Positions 49,855 to 60,142 of a stretch of 64,000 nt of DNA are shown here, piece after piece. The notes below the pieces were generated by a model. It did not search any database. It saw nothing but the letters and a program-made list of their open reading frames with translations, and was not told the origin of the DNA. Position numbers and translations under genes: made by a program. Within the stretch, counting starts at the first letter, position 1. Every line of letters begins with the position of its first letter. Origin of the DNA: Hymenobacter sp. BT559 (GTDB lineage Bacteria > Bacteroidota > Bacteroidia > Cytophagales > Hymenobacteraceae); the NCBI RefSeq assembly GCF_016427535.1, contig NZ_JAELXV010000003.1, positions 558,001 to 622,000 of the forward strand, in the 5' to 3' direction.

Positions 49855-51177
49855 ATGAAACAAGCAACAACAGTCGAGGTATGGGGAGGAGTGGAGTGCA
49901 CGTGCCGCCGCGTAGGAGATAATTATTCTGACCAGCTGGTGCGCAATGGTCACCGCGAGCGGCTCGACGACCTCGACCGCTTTGCCGACCTGGGGCTGCG
50001 CACCCTGCGCTACCCCGTGTTGTGGGAGCACGTAGCCCCCGAAAGCCTCGACAACCCCGATTGGACTTGGCCCGATGAGCGGCTGGCGCGCCTGCAGGAG
50101 CTCGGCATCACGCCCATTGTAGGGCTGGTGCACCACGGCAGCGGCCCGCGCTACACCTCACTCGCCCAGCCCAACTTTGCCACGGGCCTGGCCCGCTACG
50201 CCCGCATGGTGGCCGAGCGCTATCCTTGGGTAATGGACTACACCCCCGTAAACGAGCCGCTCACCACGGCCCGCTTTAGTGGGCTCTATGGCTTGTGGTA
50301 CCCGCACGGGCGCGAGGATACCACGTTTGTGCGCTTGCTCATCAACCAGTTGTACGCCACCTGGCTGGCCATGCGCGCCATTCGCGAAGTGAACCCGGCC
50401 GCCCGCCTCGTGCAAACCGAGGACCTAGGGCAGGCTCATGGCACTCCCGCCCTGGCCCAGCAAGTAACGTTTGAAAACCACCGACGCTGGCTGACGTTCG
50501 ATATCCTGACCGGGCGGCTCACGCCTAGCCACCCGCTGTGGAGCTACCTGCGCACAAACGGCATAGCCGAGGCCGAGCTGCAAGTATTTATTGATAACCC
50601 GCTGCCGCCCGACCTGCTAGGCATCAACCACTACGCCACCAGCGAGCGCTACTTGGATGAGCGGTTAAACCTGTTTCCGGGCGAGCACGCTCTGCGGGGT
50701 CTCCACCACGCAGCTTACGCCGATTTGCAGGCCTTGCGGGTAGAAGGCGCGCCCGTGTCTGGCCCCGAAGCCCTACTACGCGCCACCTGGGACCGCTACC
50801 ACCTGCCGATAGCCATTACGGAAGCCCACCTAGGCTGCACACGCGAGGAGCAAATGCGGTGGCTGTACCAACTGTGGCAGGTGGCCAACCGCGTGCGCGC
50901 CAGCGGCGTCGACTTGCGCGCCCTCACGGTGTGGTCGCTGCTCGGCGCGTTCGACTGGGACAACCTGCTCACGCAAGACGGAGCTTCGTACGAGGCCGGC
51001 GTGTATGACGTGCGTGGGGCGCAGCCCCGGCCCACTGCCCTGCACGCGTTAGTGGAAGGCCTGGCCAAGCGGGGCGACTACGCCCACCCCGTGCTCACGG
51101 ACCCCGGGTGGTGGCAGCGCACCATTCGCTTTGATTGGTCAGTCAAAGCGAAAGACGACGCCTACTGCCGAGCCTAA
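49855..51177 (+). CDS. Glycoside hydrolase family 1-like protein
   Basis: A 440-residue protein resembling GH1 enzymes, which are retaining beta-glycosidases with a TIM barrel. The acid/base glutamate is in YTPVNEPLTT (NEP motif) and the nucleophile is the glutamate in PIAITEAHLG. Other features are DLGLRTLRYPVLWEHVAPE and WSLLGAFDWDNLL. In several bacteria such a domain forms the N-terminal part of a fusion with an RmlD/dTDP-4-dehydrorhamnose reductase domain; here it is free-standing. The lack of a signal peptide suggests a cytoplasmic enzyme. Confidence 0.8.
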   Translation: MKQATTVEVWGGVECTCRRVGDNYSDQLVRNGHRERLDDLDRFADLGLRTLRYPVLWEHVAPESLDNPDWTWPDERLARLQELGITPIVGLVHHGSGPRYTSLAQPNFATGLARYARMVAERYPWVMDYTPVNEPLTTARFSGLYGLWYPHGREDTTFVRLLINQLYATWLAMRAIREVNPAARLVQTEDLGQAHGTPALAQQVTFENHRRWLTFDILTGRLTPSHPLWSYLRTNGIAEAELQVFIDNPLPPDLLGINHYATSERYLDERLNLFPGEHALRGLHHAAYADLQALRVEGAPVSGPEALLRATWDRYHLPIAITEAHLGCTREEQMRWLYQLWQVANRVRASGVDLRALTVWSLLGAFDWDNLLTQDGASYEAGVYDVRGAQPRPTALHALVEGLAKRGDYAHPVLTDPGWWQRTIRFDWSVKAKDDAYCRA

Positions 51178-51298
51178 CACAACTCGCTCGGCAAGAGAAT
51201 ATGCGCAGGAGTGGTAATACCCTAGGGTACTGCTAGTAACGAAGCAGCGCAAACGTGCTACCTTGCTGGCCTACTGGGTATTTCACTAAGCTGGCCTC

Positions 51299-53248
51299 AT
51301 GCACAAAAGACTCTGTTTCACGCTTTCATTTTTGTTTGTCGCGGCGCGTTTGCTAGGTGCGCCCATCACGTTGCTGTCGCCCGATAAGCGTGTCAACGTC
51401 TCCGTTAATCTGCAAGGGCGGATAAGCTACTCGGTGTCGGTGAGCGGCACGCCGGTGCTGCAAGACTCGTATGTGCAGCTCAACCTCGCGGGCCAGCATC
51501 TAGGCGAGCGCCCGCAATTGCGCAAGAAGTCTATCAAGGCAGTGAGCACTACGTCGCAGCCGGTGGTGCCCCTCGCCAATAGTACCGTCAGTAATGCCTA
51601 CAATCTGCTGACACTGGATTTTAAAAATGATTTCAGCGTAGAGTTTCGGGCTTATAATGACGGGGTGGCCTACCGCTTCGTTACTAATAAAAAGGATTCG
51701 GTGGAGGTGAGCAGCGAGGACGTGCACTTGCACTTCGCCAGCCCGGTCGAGACGTCCTACTTAGAGACGGGCAGCTTCAAAACTGCCTACGAAATCCTAT
51801 ACAAGCGCCAGCCGCTGGAGGCTGTGAACCGGGACAAAATGAGCGTGCTGCCGATGCTGTTCGCCACTCCCAAGTACAAGGCGCTGTTTTCGGAAGCGGA
51901 CCTCTACGACTACCCGGGCCTGTTTGTGAAGGCTGTGGATGGGCAGACGGTCACTGCCACGTTTCCGAAGGCCCCGCTGAAGTTTGGTCCCGACGGCGAC
52001 CGCAGCGTGAAGATTGTGACCGAGGCGCCCTACCTCGTCAAAACGGCAGGCAAGCGCACGTTTCCGTGGCGCTTTCTGGTCATCACGGAGCAAGATGCGC
52101 AGCTAGCGGCCAACCAGATGGTGTACAAGCTCAGCACACCCAATCAGCTGAAAGACACCCAGTGGATTAAGCCCGGCCAGGTAACCTGGGAGTGGTGGCA
52201 CAACGCCTACGTGTACGGGGTCGATTTTAAATCGGGCTACAACCAAGACACCTATAAGTACTACATCGACTTTGCTTCCAAGTCCGGCATTCCCTACATC
52301 CTTATGGATGAGGGCTGGGCCAAAACGACGCTCAACCCATTTGAGCCCAACCCGACTATCAACTTGCAGGAATTGATTGCCTACGCCAAGACCAAGAATG
52401 TCAAGATTTTGCTGTGGTTTACTTGGCTGGCTATCGAGAACAACCCCACGGTGTATGAAACCCTGGAGAAATGGGGGATAGCGGGCATGAAAATCGACTT
52501 CATGGACCGTAGCGACCAGTGGATGGTGAATTACTACACCCGCGTGGCCAAGCGGGCGGCCGAGCACCACTTGCTGGTCGATTTTCACGGCGCCTTCAAG
52601 CCCGCCGGGCTAGAAGTGGCCTACCCCAACGTGCTGTCGTACGAAGGCGTGATAGGCATGGAGCAGAACATCGGCGGCGGCCTGGCCACGCCGAAGAATA
52701 ACCTGTACCTGCCGTTTTTGCGCAATGCGGTGGGTCCCATGGACTACACGCCCGGCGCCATGCGCTCGGCCCACCCCAAAGACTACCGCGGCAACTGGGT
52801 GAACACCATGAGCATCGGCACCCGCGGCCACCAGCTGGCCATGTACATCGTGTTTACCAGCGGCTTGCAGATGCTCGCCGACAACCCCTTCAACTACCTG
52901 CGCGAGCCCGAAACCACCTCCTTCATTACCTCCGTGCCCGTGACCTGGGATGAAACGCGCGTGCTGGAAGCGGCCGTGGGCGACTATATCGTGACGGCCC
53001 GGCGCAAGGGCACTACCTGGTACCTAGGCGGTATGACGGCTGAAAAAGCCCACGAGCTAACGCTGCCGACCGACTTCCTGACCAAGGGCGCCCGCTACCA
53101 GCTCACGTTGATTAAGGATGGTGTGAATGCCGACGTGCAGGCTATGGACTTCAAGCGCGTCGTTCAGCCCATGCAGCCCGGCCAACCTATTACCCTAACG
53201 ATGGTGCCCGATGGCGGCTTCGCCGCTCGCATCGAGCTCTTGCCTTAA
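51299..53248 (+). CDS. Glycoside hydrolase family 97 (alpha-glycosidase)
   Basis: A 649-residue exported enzyme with a signal peptide (CFTLSFLFVAARLLGAP). The N-terminal beta-sandwich (~25-290) precedes the TIM barrel with WEWWHNAYVYG, PYILMDEGWA, GIAGMKIDFMDRSDQ and VLSYEGVIGMEQN. The calcium-associated glutamates and the catalytic acidic region are present. An Asp in KIDFMD fits the retaining subfamily, typified by alpha-galactosidases, rather than inverting SusB-type alpha-glucosidases, but I cannot confirm this. It probably acts in the periplasm on imported oligosaccharides. It ends in a shared terminator. Confidence 0.9.
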   Translation: MHKRLCFTLSFLFVAARLLGAPITLLSPDKRVNVSVNLQGRISYSVSVSGTPVLQDSYVQLNLAGQHLGERPQLRKKSIKAVSTTSQPVVPLANSTVSNAYNLLTLDFKNDFSVEFRAYNDGVAYRFVTNKKDSVEVSSEDVHLHFASPVETSYLETGSFKTAYEILYKRQPLEAVNRDKMSVLPMLFATPKYKALFSEADLYDYPGLFVKAVDGQTVTATFPKAPLKFGPDGDRSVKIVTEAPYLVKTAGKRTFPWRFLVITEQDAQLAANQMVYKLSTPNQLKDTQWIKPGQVTWEWWHNAYVYGVDFKSGYNQDTYKYYIDFASKSGIPYILMDEGWAKTTLNPFEPNPTINLQELIAYAKTKNVKILLWFTWLAIENNPTVYETLEKWGIAGMKIDFMDRSDQWMVNYYTRVAKRAAEHHLLVDFHGAFKPAGLEVAYPNVLSYEGVIGMEQNIGGGLATPKNNLYLPFLRNAVGPMDYTPGAMRSAHPKDYRGNWVNTMSIGTRGHQLAMYIVFTSGLQMLADNPFNYLREPETTSFITSVPVTWDETRVLEAAVGDYIVTARRKGTTWYLGGMTAEKAHELTLPTDFLTKGARYQLTLIKDGVNADVQAMDFKRVVQPMQPGQPITLTMVPDGGFAARIELLP

Positions 53249-53281
53249 CAGTTTGCCGACCTAGGCGCACGGCAAGCCCGT

Positions 53282-53321
53282 AAACCAAAAGAGGACGACC
53301 TAGGTCGTCCTCTTTTGGTTT
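53282..53321. terminator. Perfect 40-bp palindromic terminator with CCTAGG at its centre
   Basis: The sequence is a perfect palindrome of AAACCAAAAGAGGACGAC and its complement around CTAG, with T and A runs at both ends. It separates the convergent GH97 and GH43 genes and can serve both. Confidence 0.92.
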
Positions 53322-53326
53322 GGTAG

Positions 53327-54283
53327 CTACTTAACTGGTGCTACGCCCTGCGTAGTCTGCACTATTTTCTGGATGGTGCCATCCTTGTTGTAGTGCAGGT
53401 CATCGACGCAGATAGAGCGGCGGTAGCTGCCGCCGGTGGGCAAGGAGCCGTTGTGGTAGAAAAAGTAGCTCTTGCCTTTGTAGTCGATGATGCCGGGGTG
53501 CGTGGTGAAGCTGTTGGGCACGTTTTCCTGAATGATGCCGCGGTAGGTCCAGGGACCGGTGGCGCTGGGGGCCGTGCAGTACTCTATCATTTCGGGCTTG
53601 GTGCCGGCACTGGCGTACACGAGGTAGTAGAGCTTTTTGCGCTTGTACACCCAGGGTCCTTCAATGTAGTTCTTGATATTCAGCACCGTGATGGGGCCAG
53701 CCAGCTCCGTCAGGTTGTCCTTGAGCTTCACCCAGCGGCAGCTTAAGTTGCCCCAGTACAGGTAGGCCTGCTTGTCATCGTCGATGAACACGGTGGGGTC
53801 GATGTCGTCCCAGGCGTGCGGCTTGTCCTTAGTCATCTCATTTACGATGAGGGCCTTGCCAATGGCGTCCTTGAACGGCCCCGTGGGGCGGTCCGACACG
53901 GCCACGCCGATGGCCGCGCCGCCTTGGCTGTTGTCGTCCTTCTTGTGAAAGGTGGACACAAACCAGTAGAACTTGCCCTTGTGGTACACGCACTGCGCTG
54001 CGTAGGCATCGCCGGTGGCCCAAGCGAAGGTGCGGGGCGAGAGGCGAGTGCCGTAGTCTTTCCAGTGCACCATGTCGGTGGTGGAATAGATGCGCCAATC
54101 GGGCATCTTATAGTTGGTTTCTTGCACCGAAGCTGTGTCGTGGCCGGTGTACAAAAACAGCGTGTCGCGGTACACCAGCGGCGCCGGGTCGGCCGTGAAC
54201 ACGTCTTTGATAATCGGGTTTTGCGCTCGGAGCGCGGTGCTAGCCACGCAGGCCAGCAGGAACGTGAGGAGAAGGTTTTTCAT
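53327..54283 (-). CDS. Glycoside hydrolase family 43 protein
   Basis: A 318-residue exported enzyme with a signal peptide (NLLLTFLLACVASTALRAQ) and a five-bladed beta-propeller. The catalytic base is D32 in TADPAPLVY, the pKa-tuning aspartate is in WDDIDPTVFID, and the acid is the glutamate in NYIEGPWVYKR. GH43 enzymes remove arabinose or xylose units from hemicellulose. It is the last gene of the minus-strand degradation run and is close in sequence style to the GH43 module at 56360-58045, which suggests duplication. The true substrate cannot be read from the sequence. Confidence 0.92.
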   Translation of the reverse strand: MKNLLLTFLLACVASTALRAQNPIIKDVFTADPAPLVYRDTLFLYTGHDTASVQETNYKMPDWRIYSTTDMVHWKDYGTRLSPRTFAWATGDAYAAQCVYHKGKFYWFVSTFHKKDDNSQGGAAIGVAVSDRPTGPFKDAIGKALIVNEMTKDKPHAWDDIDPTVFIDDDKQAYLYWGNLSCRWVKLKDNLTELAGPITVLNIKNYIEGPWVYKRKKLYYLVYASAGTKPEMIEYCTAPSATGPWTYRGIIQENVPNSFTTHPGIIDYKGKSYFFYHNGSLPTGGSYRRSICVDDLHYNKDGTIQKIVQTTQGVAPVK

Positions 54284-54343
54284 GGCATTACTAGCAGGAG
54301 AGGAAGCACCCGGCCCTAGGTTCGGCCGGGGCCTTTGAGTTGC

Positions 54344-56296
<1,953 letters not shown>

Positions 56297-56359
56297 CTAC
56301 GGGCAGCAGAAGGTTAAAAAACAAAACACTCCTAGTAGTCAGCCATCCGGTGGCGCCTG

Positions 56360-58045
56360 TTATTTCGGGTTAGCTGTGGTATAAACTGCCAGGCCAAAGT
56401 CGTAGCCGGGCTTGTCGTTCAGACGCAGCGGCAATCGGTTGAAGTAAGCCCCCCCGGCCGGGTAGGCCTCCTGCCGACTCGCGCGCCAGAAAAGCGGCGC
56501 CGACTTTTCCAGGCCCTGCAGCTCGAAGGCGTAGGTGTGGCCGGCCTGCAACGCCACTTGGTTGGTCCCAGTGAAATCGAATTGCAACAGCCCCGCGGGC
56601 TGCGGCGTGTAGGCAATAGCGAGGCCCTGGCCACCCCCTAATAGATTGGTGCCGGGGGTATAGGTTGGGCTTTCCTGCGTGCCTAGGTCGTAGAGCGCCA
56701 GGGTGACGGACTGCTTGGTATCGGTGCCGAGCCCGTCGCCCCCAAACAAGTCGATGCGCGTGAGCTTGCCGTCGGCCAGCATCCGGAAGGTCTGCCCCAA
56801 GCTGGTGCCACCCTTGTCGTGGTTGAAGCTGATGTTGTCGAGGGCCGTGTTGGCCGGGTCGGCCATGGTGCTCAGCAGGGGCGCGCCGGGCCACTGCGCG
56901 GGGCGCGGCAACAGGTTTTGCACGACGCTGACGCCGGGGGCCGTAGTAGTTGGGGCGCTGGCGGGCGGCGCGGGGCGGCTGGCGCTAGGTTTGGGTGGCC
57001 CGCTCACGCCGGCCACGGTTTGGGCGATAGGCTGAATAGTGCCATCGGGGTTGTAGTATAGGTATTCGACGCACACGCTGCGCCGGCCTAGGGCCCCGCT
57101 TTCGCCGGTGGGCAGGGTCAGCGTCGCGTTGTGGTAGAAGAAGTACCACTGCTTTTTGAACTCGACAATGCCCGGGTGAATGGTGTAGCTGTTTTTGGCC
57201 TGGTCGGTAAGGATGCCGCGGTAGGTCCACGGGCCGGTGACCTTGGGGGCCGTGGCGTAGCACATCTTCTCCGACATGCCCTGGTGCGCGAAGGCGGCAT
57301 AGGTGAGGTAGTACAGGTTGCCGCGCTTGTGCAGCCACGGGCCCTCGGTGTAGTTGGGCACCTCGATGCGCTGGATGGGGCCGTCGAGTTCCGTCATGTT
57401 GGGCTTGAGCTTGGCTAGGTAGCAGTTGGGGTTGCCCCAAGCCAGCCACGCCGTGCCGTCGTCATCCACGAATACGGTGGGGTCGATGTCGTCCCAGCCG
57501 TTGGGGCCGGGCGTGGTTTTGTCCGAGATGAGCGCCGAGCCGCGGGCATCCACGAAGGGGCCCGTGGGGCTATCCGACACGGCCACCCCGATGGCTTTGG
57601 CGTTGGCCGGGGCGCCCTCTTGCACCGCCGCGTAGAAGTAAAACTTGCCGTTGCGGGCCACTACCTGCGAGGCCCAGGCATCCCTCGTGGCCCACTTGAA
57701 GTCGCGCACGTTCATAATGGGGCCGTGCGCGGTCCAGTTTTTCATGTCAGTGGTGGAGTAGCACCGCCAGTCGTTCATGTTGAACATCTGGCCCTCCTTC
57801 GCCTCATCGTGGCCCACGTAGAGGTACAGCTTGTCCTTGTACACCAGTGGGGCCGGGTCGGCGGTAAATACGTCGCGGATAATCGGGTTTTCGCCCGGCT
57901 TAGCGGCCGCCTGGCCGTAGCTGCAAGGGGTGAAGGCGGCTTGCCCAAGCGCAACAAACAGGGCAGCAGACAAGAATTGCTTAGGCACAGAAATAAAGTA
58001 AAAAGTGGGGTAGACGGCTCGCCGCTGGGCAACAAGTGGAAGCAT
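56360..58045 (-). CDS. GH43 enzyme with C-terminal binding-like domain
   Basis: A 561-residue exported enzyme. The propeller module has the base in TADPAPLVY, WDDIDPTVFVDD and NYTEGPWLHKRG, closely like the 53327-54283 protein. A Pro/Ser/Thr-rich linker (~355-380) joins a C-terminal beta-sandwich (~390-561) that I cannot name but which resembles carbohydrate-binding-like domains. The ATG at 58045 overlaps the GH67 stop; a GTG at 57988 gives a cleaner signal peptide (PKQFLSAALFVALGQAAF). Likely activity is arabinofuranosidase or xylosidase. Confidence 0.88.
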   Translation of the reverse strand: MLPLVAQRRAVYPTFYFISVPKQFLSAALFVALGQAAFTPCSYGQAAAKPGENPIIRDVFTADPAPLVYKDKLYLYVGHDEAKEGQMFNMNDWRCYSTTDMKNWTAHGPIMNVRDFKWATRDAWASQVVARNGKFYFYAAVQEGAPANAKAIGVAVSDSPTGPFVDARGSALISDKTTPGPNGWDDIDPTVFVDDDGTAWLAWGNPNCYLAKLKPNMTELDGPIQRIEVPNYTEGPWLHKRGNLYYLTYAAFAHQGMSEKMCYATAPKVTGPWTYRGILTDQAKNSYTIHPGIVEFKKQWYFFYHNATLTLPTGESGALGRRSVCVEYLYYNPDGTIQPIAQTVAGVSGPPKPSASRPAPPASAPTTTAPGVSVVQNLLPRPAQWPGAPLLSTMADPANTALDNISFNHDKGGTSLGQTFRMLADGKLTRIDLFGGDGLGTDTKQSVTLALYDLGTQESPTYTPGTNLLGGGQGLAIAYTPQPAGLLQFDFTGTNQVALQAGHTYAFELQGLEKSAPLFWRASRQEAYPAGGAYFNRLPLRLNDKPGYDFGLAVYTTANPK

Positions 58046-60132
58046 TAGGGCCGTGGCTGCGGCCTAGGTCGCACTGCATCGTTAGCAATCACTCCTTCCA
58101 GGGTGTGCATTGGCGGCTCGACGGTAGCCGGAATGGGCAGGTGGCTAAACTGCTGGAAGTAGAGCAGGCAAGCGTCTTTCCAGAGCACGGCGTTGCCGCT
58201 TTGGGCGCGCAGCTTGTTTTGCACCGCCGCAAAGCGCTCGGCATCCACGTAGGGCTGGGCTTTATCCCACACCTGCTGAAACTGGCGTACTTGCTGCACG
58301 CCGTGGTCGTAGTGCAGGGCTAGCTCGTCCCAGAGCGTGCGGCCGCTTTTCATCTTGAAGTCCCAGGGCAAGTGGTGAAACCAGAGCAGGTACTCGTCGG
58401 GGCAGGTAGCGGGGTTATTAAACCTGGCGGCCAGCGGCTCGTGGTATTGGCTCACGGCGTTGCTGCCAGTGTTGGTGCGGTTGAAGCCTACCCCCTGCGC
58501 ATCGGCCTGGTGGTAGTAGGGCGGCGTCCAGTCGGCGCGCATTTTGGGCGGTGCCCACCAGGGGCCGGGGCCGTAGTGGTCGTGGGTAGCCGACATGATG
58601 TGGTGCAAACCTAGGGGCATGGAGTAGTTCACGACGGCTTCCCGGCTGTCCAGCATCAGTTGCTTTACCGGCGCCAGAAAGTTGGTATTCCAGTCTGAAG
58701 CGCTAGCCGTGGTAGCGCTGGCCGTCGAGCTGGTAGCTCCGGTAAAGGTTTGCTTGAGCCACTCGTCAGCAATCTGGGCGCTTTTCAGCTGGTTGTTCCA
58801 GGCCAGGCGGCCGAAGGCGTACCAATTGGCCTGGCCGAAGTCCTGGCCGGTCCAGTTCCGGTCTAGGCCTGTGTTGGCAACGCCGGCCATGGCCGTGTGC
58901 TTTTGTGGGTACACGCTGCCATCGGTGACGCGGGCCACGGTGCTGCCAGGGCCTGCTTGGTAGGTGTCACTGCCTAGGCATTCCTCCCACATGGTCGAGA
59001 GAAAGGCCAAGTCGACGGAGTGGCCTAGGTACTCTTGCGTAATCTGGAACTCAGGCATCACAGAAGTCTTTTTCAGCGCCCCGAAAAGCGGACTGAACGG
59101 CTCGCGGGGTTGAAAATCAACCGGCCCGTTTTTCACCTGCACGATGATGTTGTCGCGGAATTTGCCGTCCAGCGGCACAAATTCGTTGTAGGCTTGCTTG
59201 GCGCGGTCCTTATCGTTGGGGCTGTACACGAAGGCCCGCCACATCACGAGGCCACCGTAGGGTTTTACCGCATCAGCCAGCATGTTGGCGCCGTCGGCGT
59301 GGGTGCGGCCGTAGTCCTGCGGACCGGGCTGGCCCTCGCTGCTGGCTTTCACCAGGAAGCCGCCGAAATCGGGAATCTGCTGGTAAATCTCCTTTGCTTT
59401 GGTCTGCCACCACTTCTTCACGGCTGGGTCCAGCGGGTCGGCAGTTTTGAGGCCACCCAGCAGCACCGGCGACGAAAACTTCACCGCCAAAAAGGTCTTC
59501 ACGCCATACGGCCGCAGCACATCGGCAATAGCTTTCGTGCGGCCTAGGTACTCAGCCGAGAGGATGAGCGGCGAGGCATTCACGTTGTTGATAACGGCCC
59601 CGTTGAGACCCACCGACGCGTTGGCGCGGGCGTATTGCTGCCACAGCGCTTTGTCCTTGGCCGTGACCACAAACGAGCTGTCTTTGCGCCAGAAAATGGA
59701 GTGCCCGGCATAGCCGCGCTCCACCGAGCCGTCGGGGTTGTCCCAGTGGTTGAGCAGGCGGTACTTGTAGGAAGGATTGAACACCTTGTCGGCCACCGGC
59801 TGGCCGGTTTGTTGGCGGCGCAGCAATTCAAAAACGCCGTAGAGCAGGCCCGCTTCGGTCGTGGCGCGCACGCTGGTCGGGCCCAGGCGAAAGCCATCGT
59901 GCTTGATGGCGTTGTCCTTCTTTAGCGTGAGCGTTACGGTAGCCCCGGCCGTGCCCTGCCAGCCGCGCTCCAGCTCTTGCTTGGCCATGGCGAGCAGGGC
60001 CGAGTTTTTGGCCGCCACTACCACCGTGACCGGCGCCGCTTGGTGCGGACGTAGCCACAGCTGGTGGCCGTCTTCGGCGCGCAGCCCTAGGGTAGTGCCT
60101 AGCAGCCAAAGACTAAAAAGAAGCTTTTTCAT
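58045..60132 (-). CDS. aguA: GH67 alpha-glucuronidase
   Basis: Removes (methyl)glucuronic acid from the end of xylo-oligosaccharides, acting after endo-xylanases. The 695 residues show a signal peptide (LLFSLWLLGTTLGLRAE), an N-terminal domain, and the TIM barrel with NHWDNPDGSVERGYAG, DFGGFLVKASSEGQPGPQ, FQITQEYLGHSVDLAFL and the later VMWRAFVYSP. These are GH67 signatures. A Ser/Thr/Ala-rich insert (about residues 460-480, near 58695-58750) is unusual for the family. It overlaps the next GH43 gene and follows the GH31 gene by 10 bp. Confidence 0.95.
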   Translation of the reverse strand: MKKLLFSLWLLGTTLGLRAEDGHQLWLRPHQAAPVTVVVAAKNSALLAMAKQELERGWQGTAGATVTLTLKKDNAIKHDGFRLGPTSVRATTEAGLLYGVFELLRRQQTGQPVADKVFNPSYKYRLLNHWDNPDGSVERGYAGHSIFWRKDSSFVVTAKDKALWQQYARANASVGLNGAVINNVNASPLILSAEYLGRTKAIADVLRPYGVKTFLAVKFSSPVLLGGLKTADPLDPAVKKWWQTKAKEIYQQIPDFGGFLVKASSEGQPGPQDYGRTHADGANMLADAVKPYGGLVMWRAFVYSPNDKDRAKQAYNEFVPLDGKFRDNIIVQVKNGPVDFQPREPFSPLFGALKKTSVMPEFQITQEYLGHSVDLAFLSTMWEECLGSDTYQAGPGSTVARVTDGSVYPQKHTAMAGVANTGLDRNWTGQDFGQANWYAFGRLAWNNQLKSAQIADEWLKQTFTGATSSTASATTASASDWNTNFLAPVKQLMLDSREAVVNYSMPLGLHHIMSATHDHYGPGPWWAPPKMRADWTPPYYHQADAQGVGFNRTNTGSNAVSQYHEPLAARFNNPATCPDEYLLWFHHLPWDFKMKSGRTLWDELALHYDHGVQQVRQFQQVWDKAQPYVDAERFAAVQNKLRAQSGNAVLWKDACLLYFQQFSHLPIPATVEPPMHTLEGVIANDAVRPRPQPRP

Positions 60133-60142
60133 GATACGGAAC

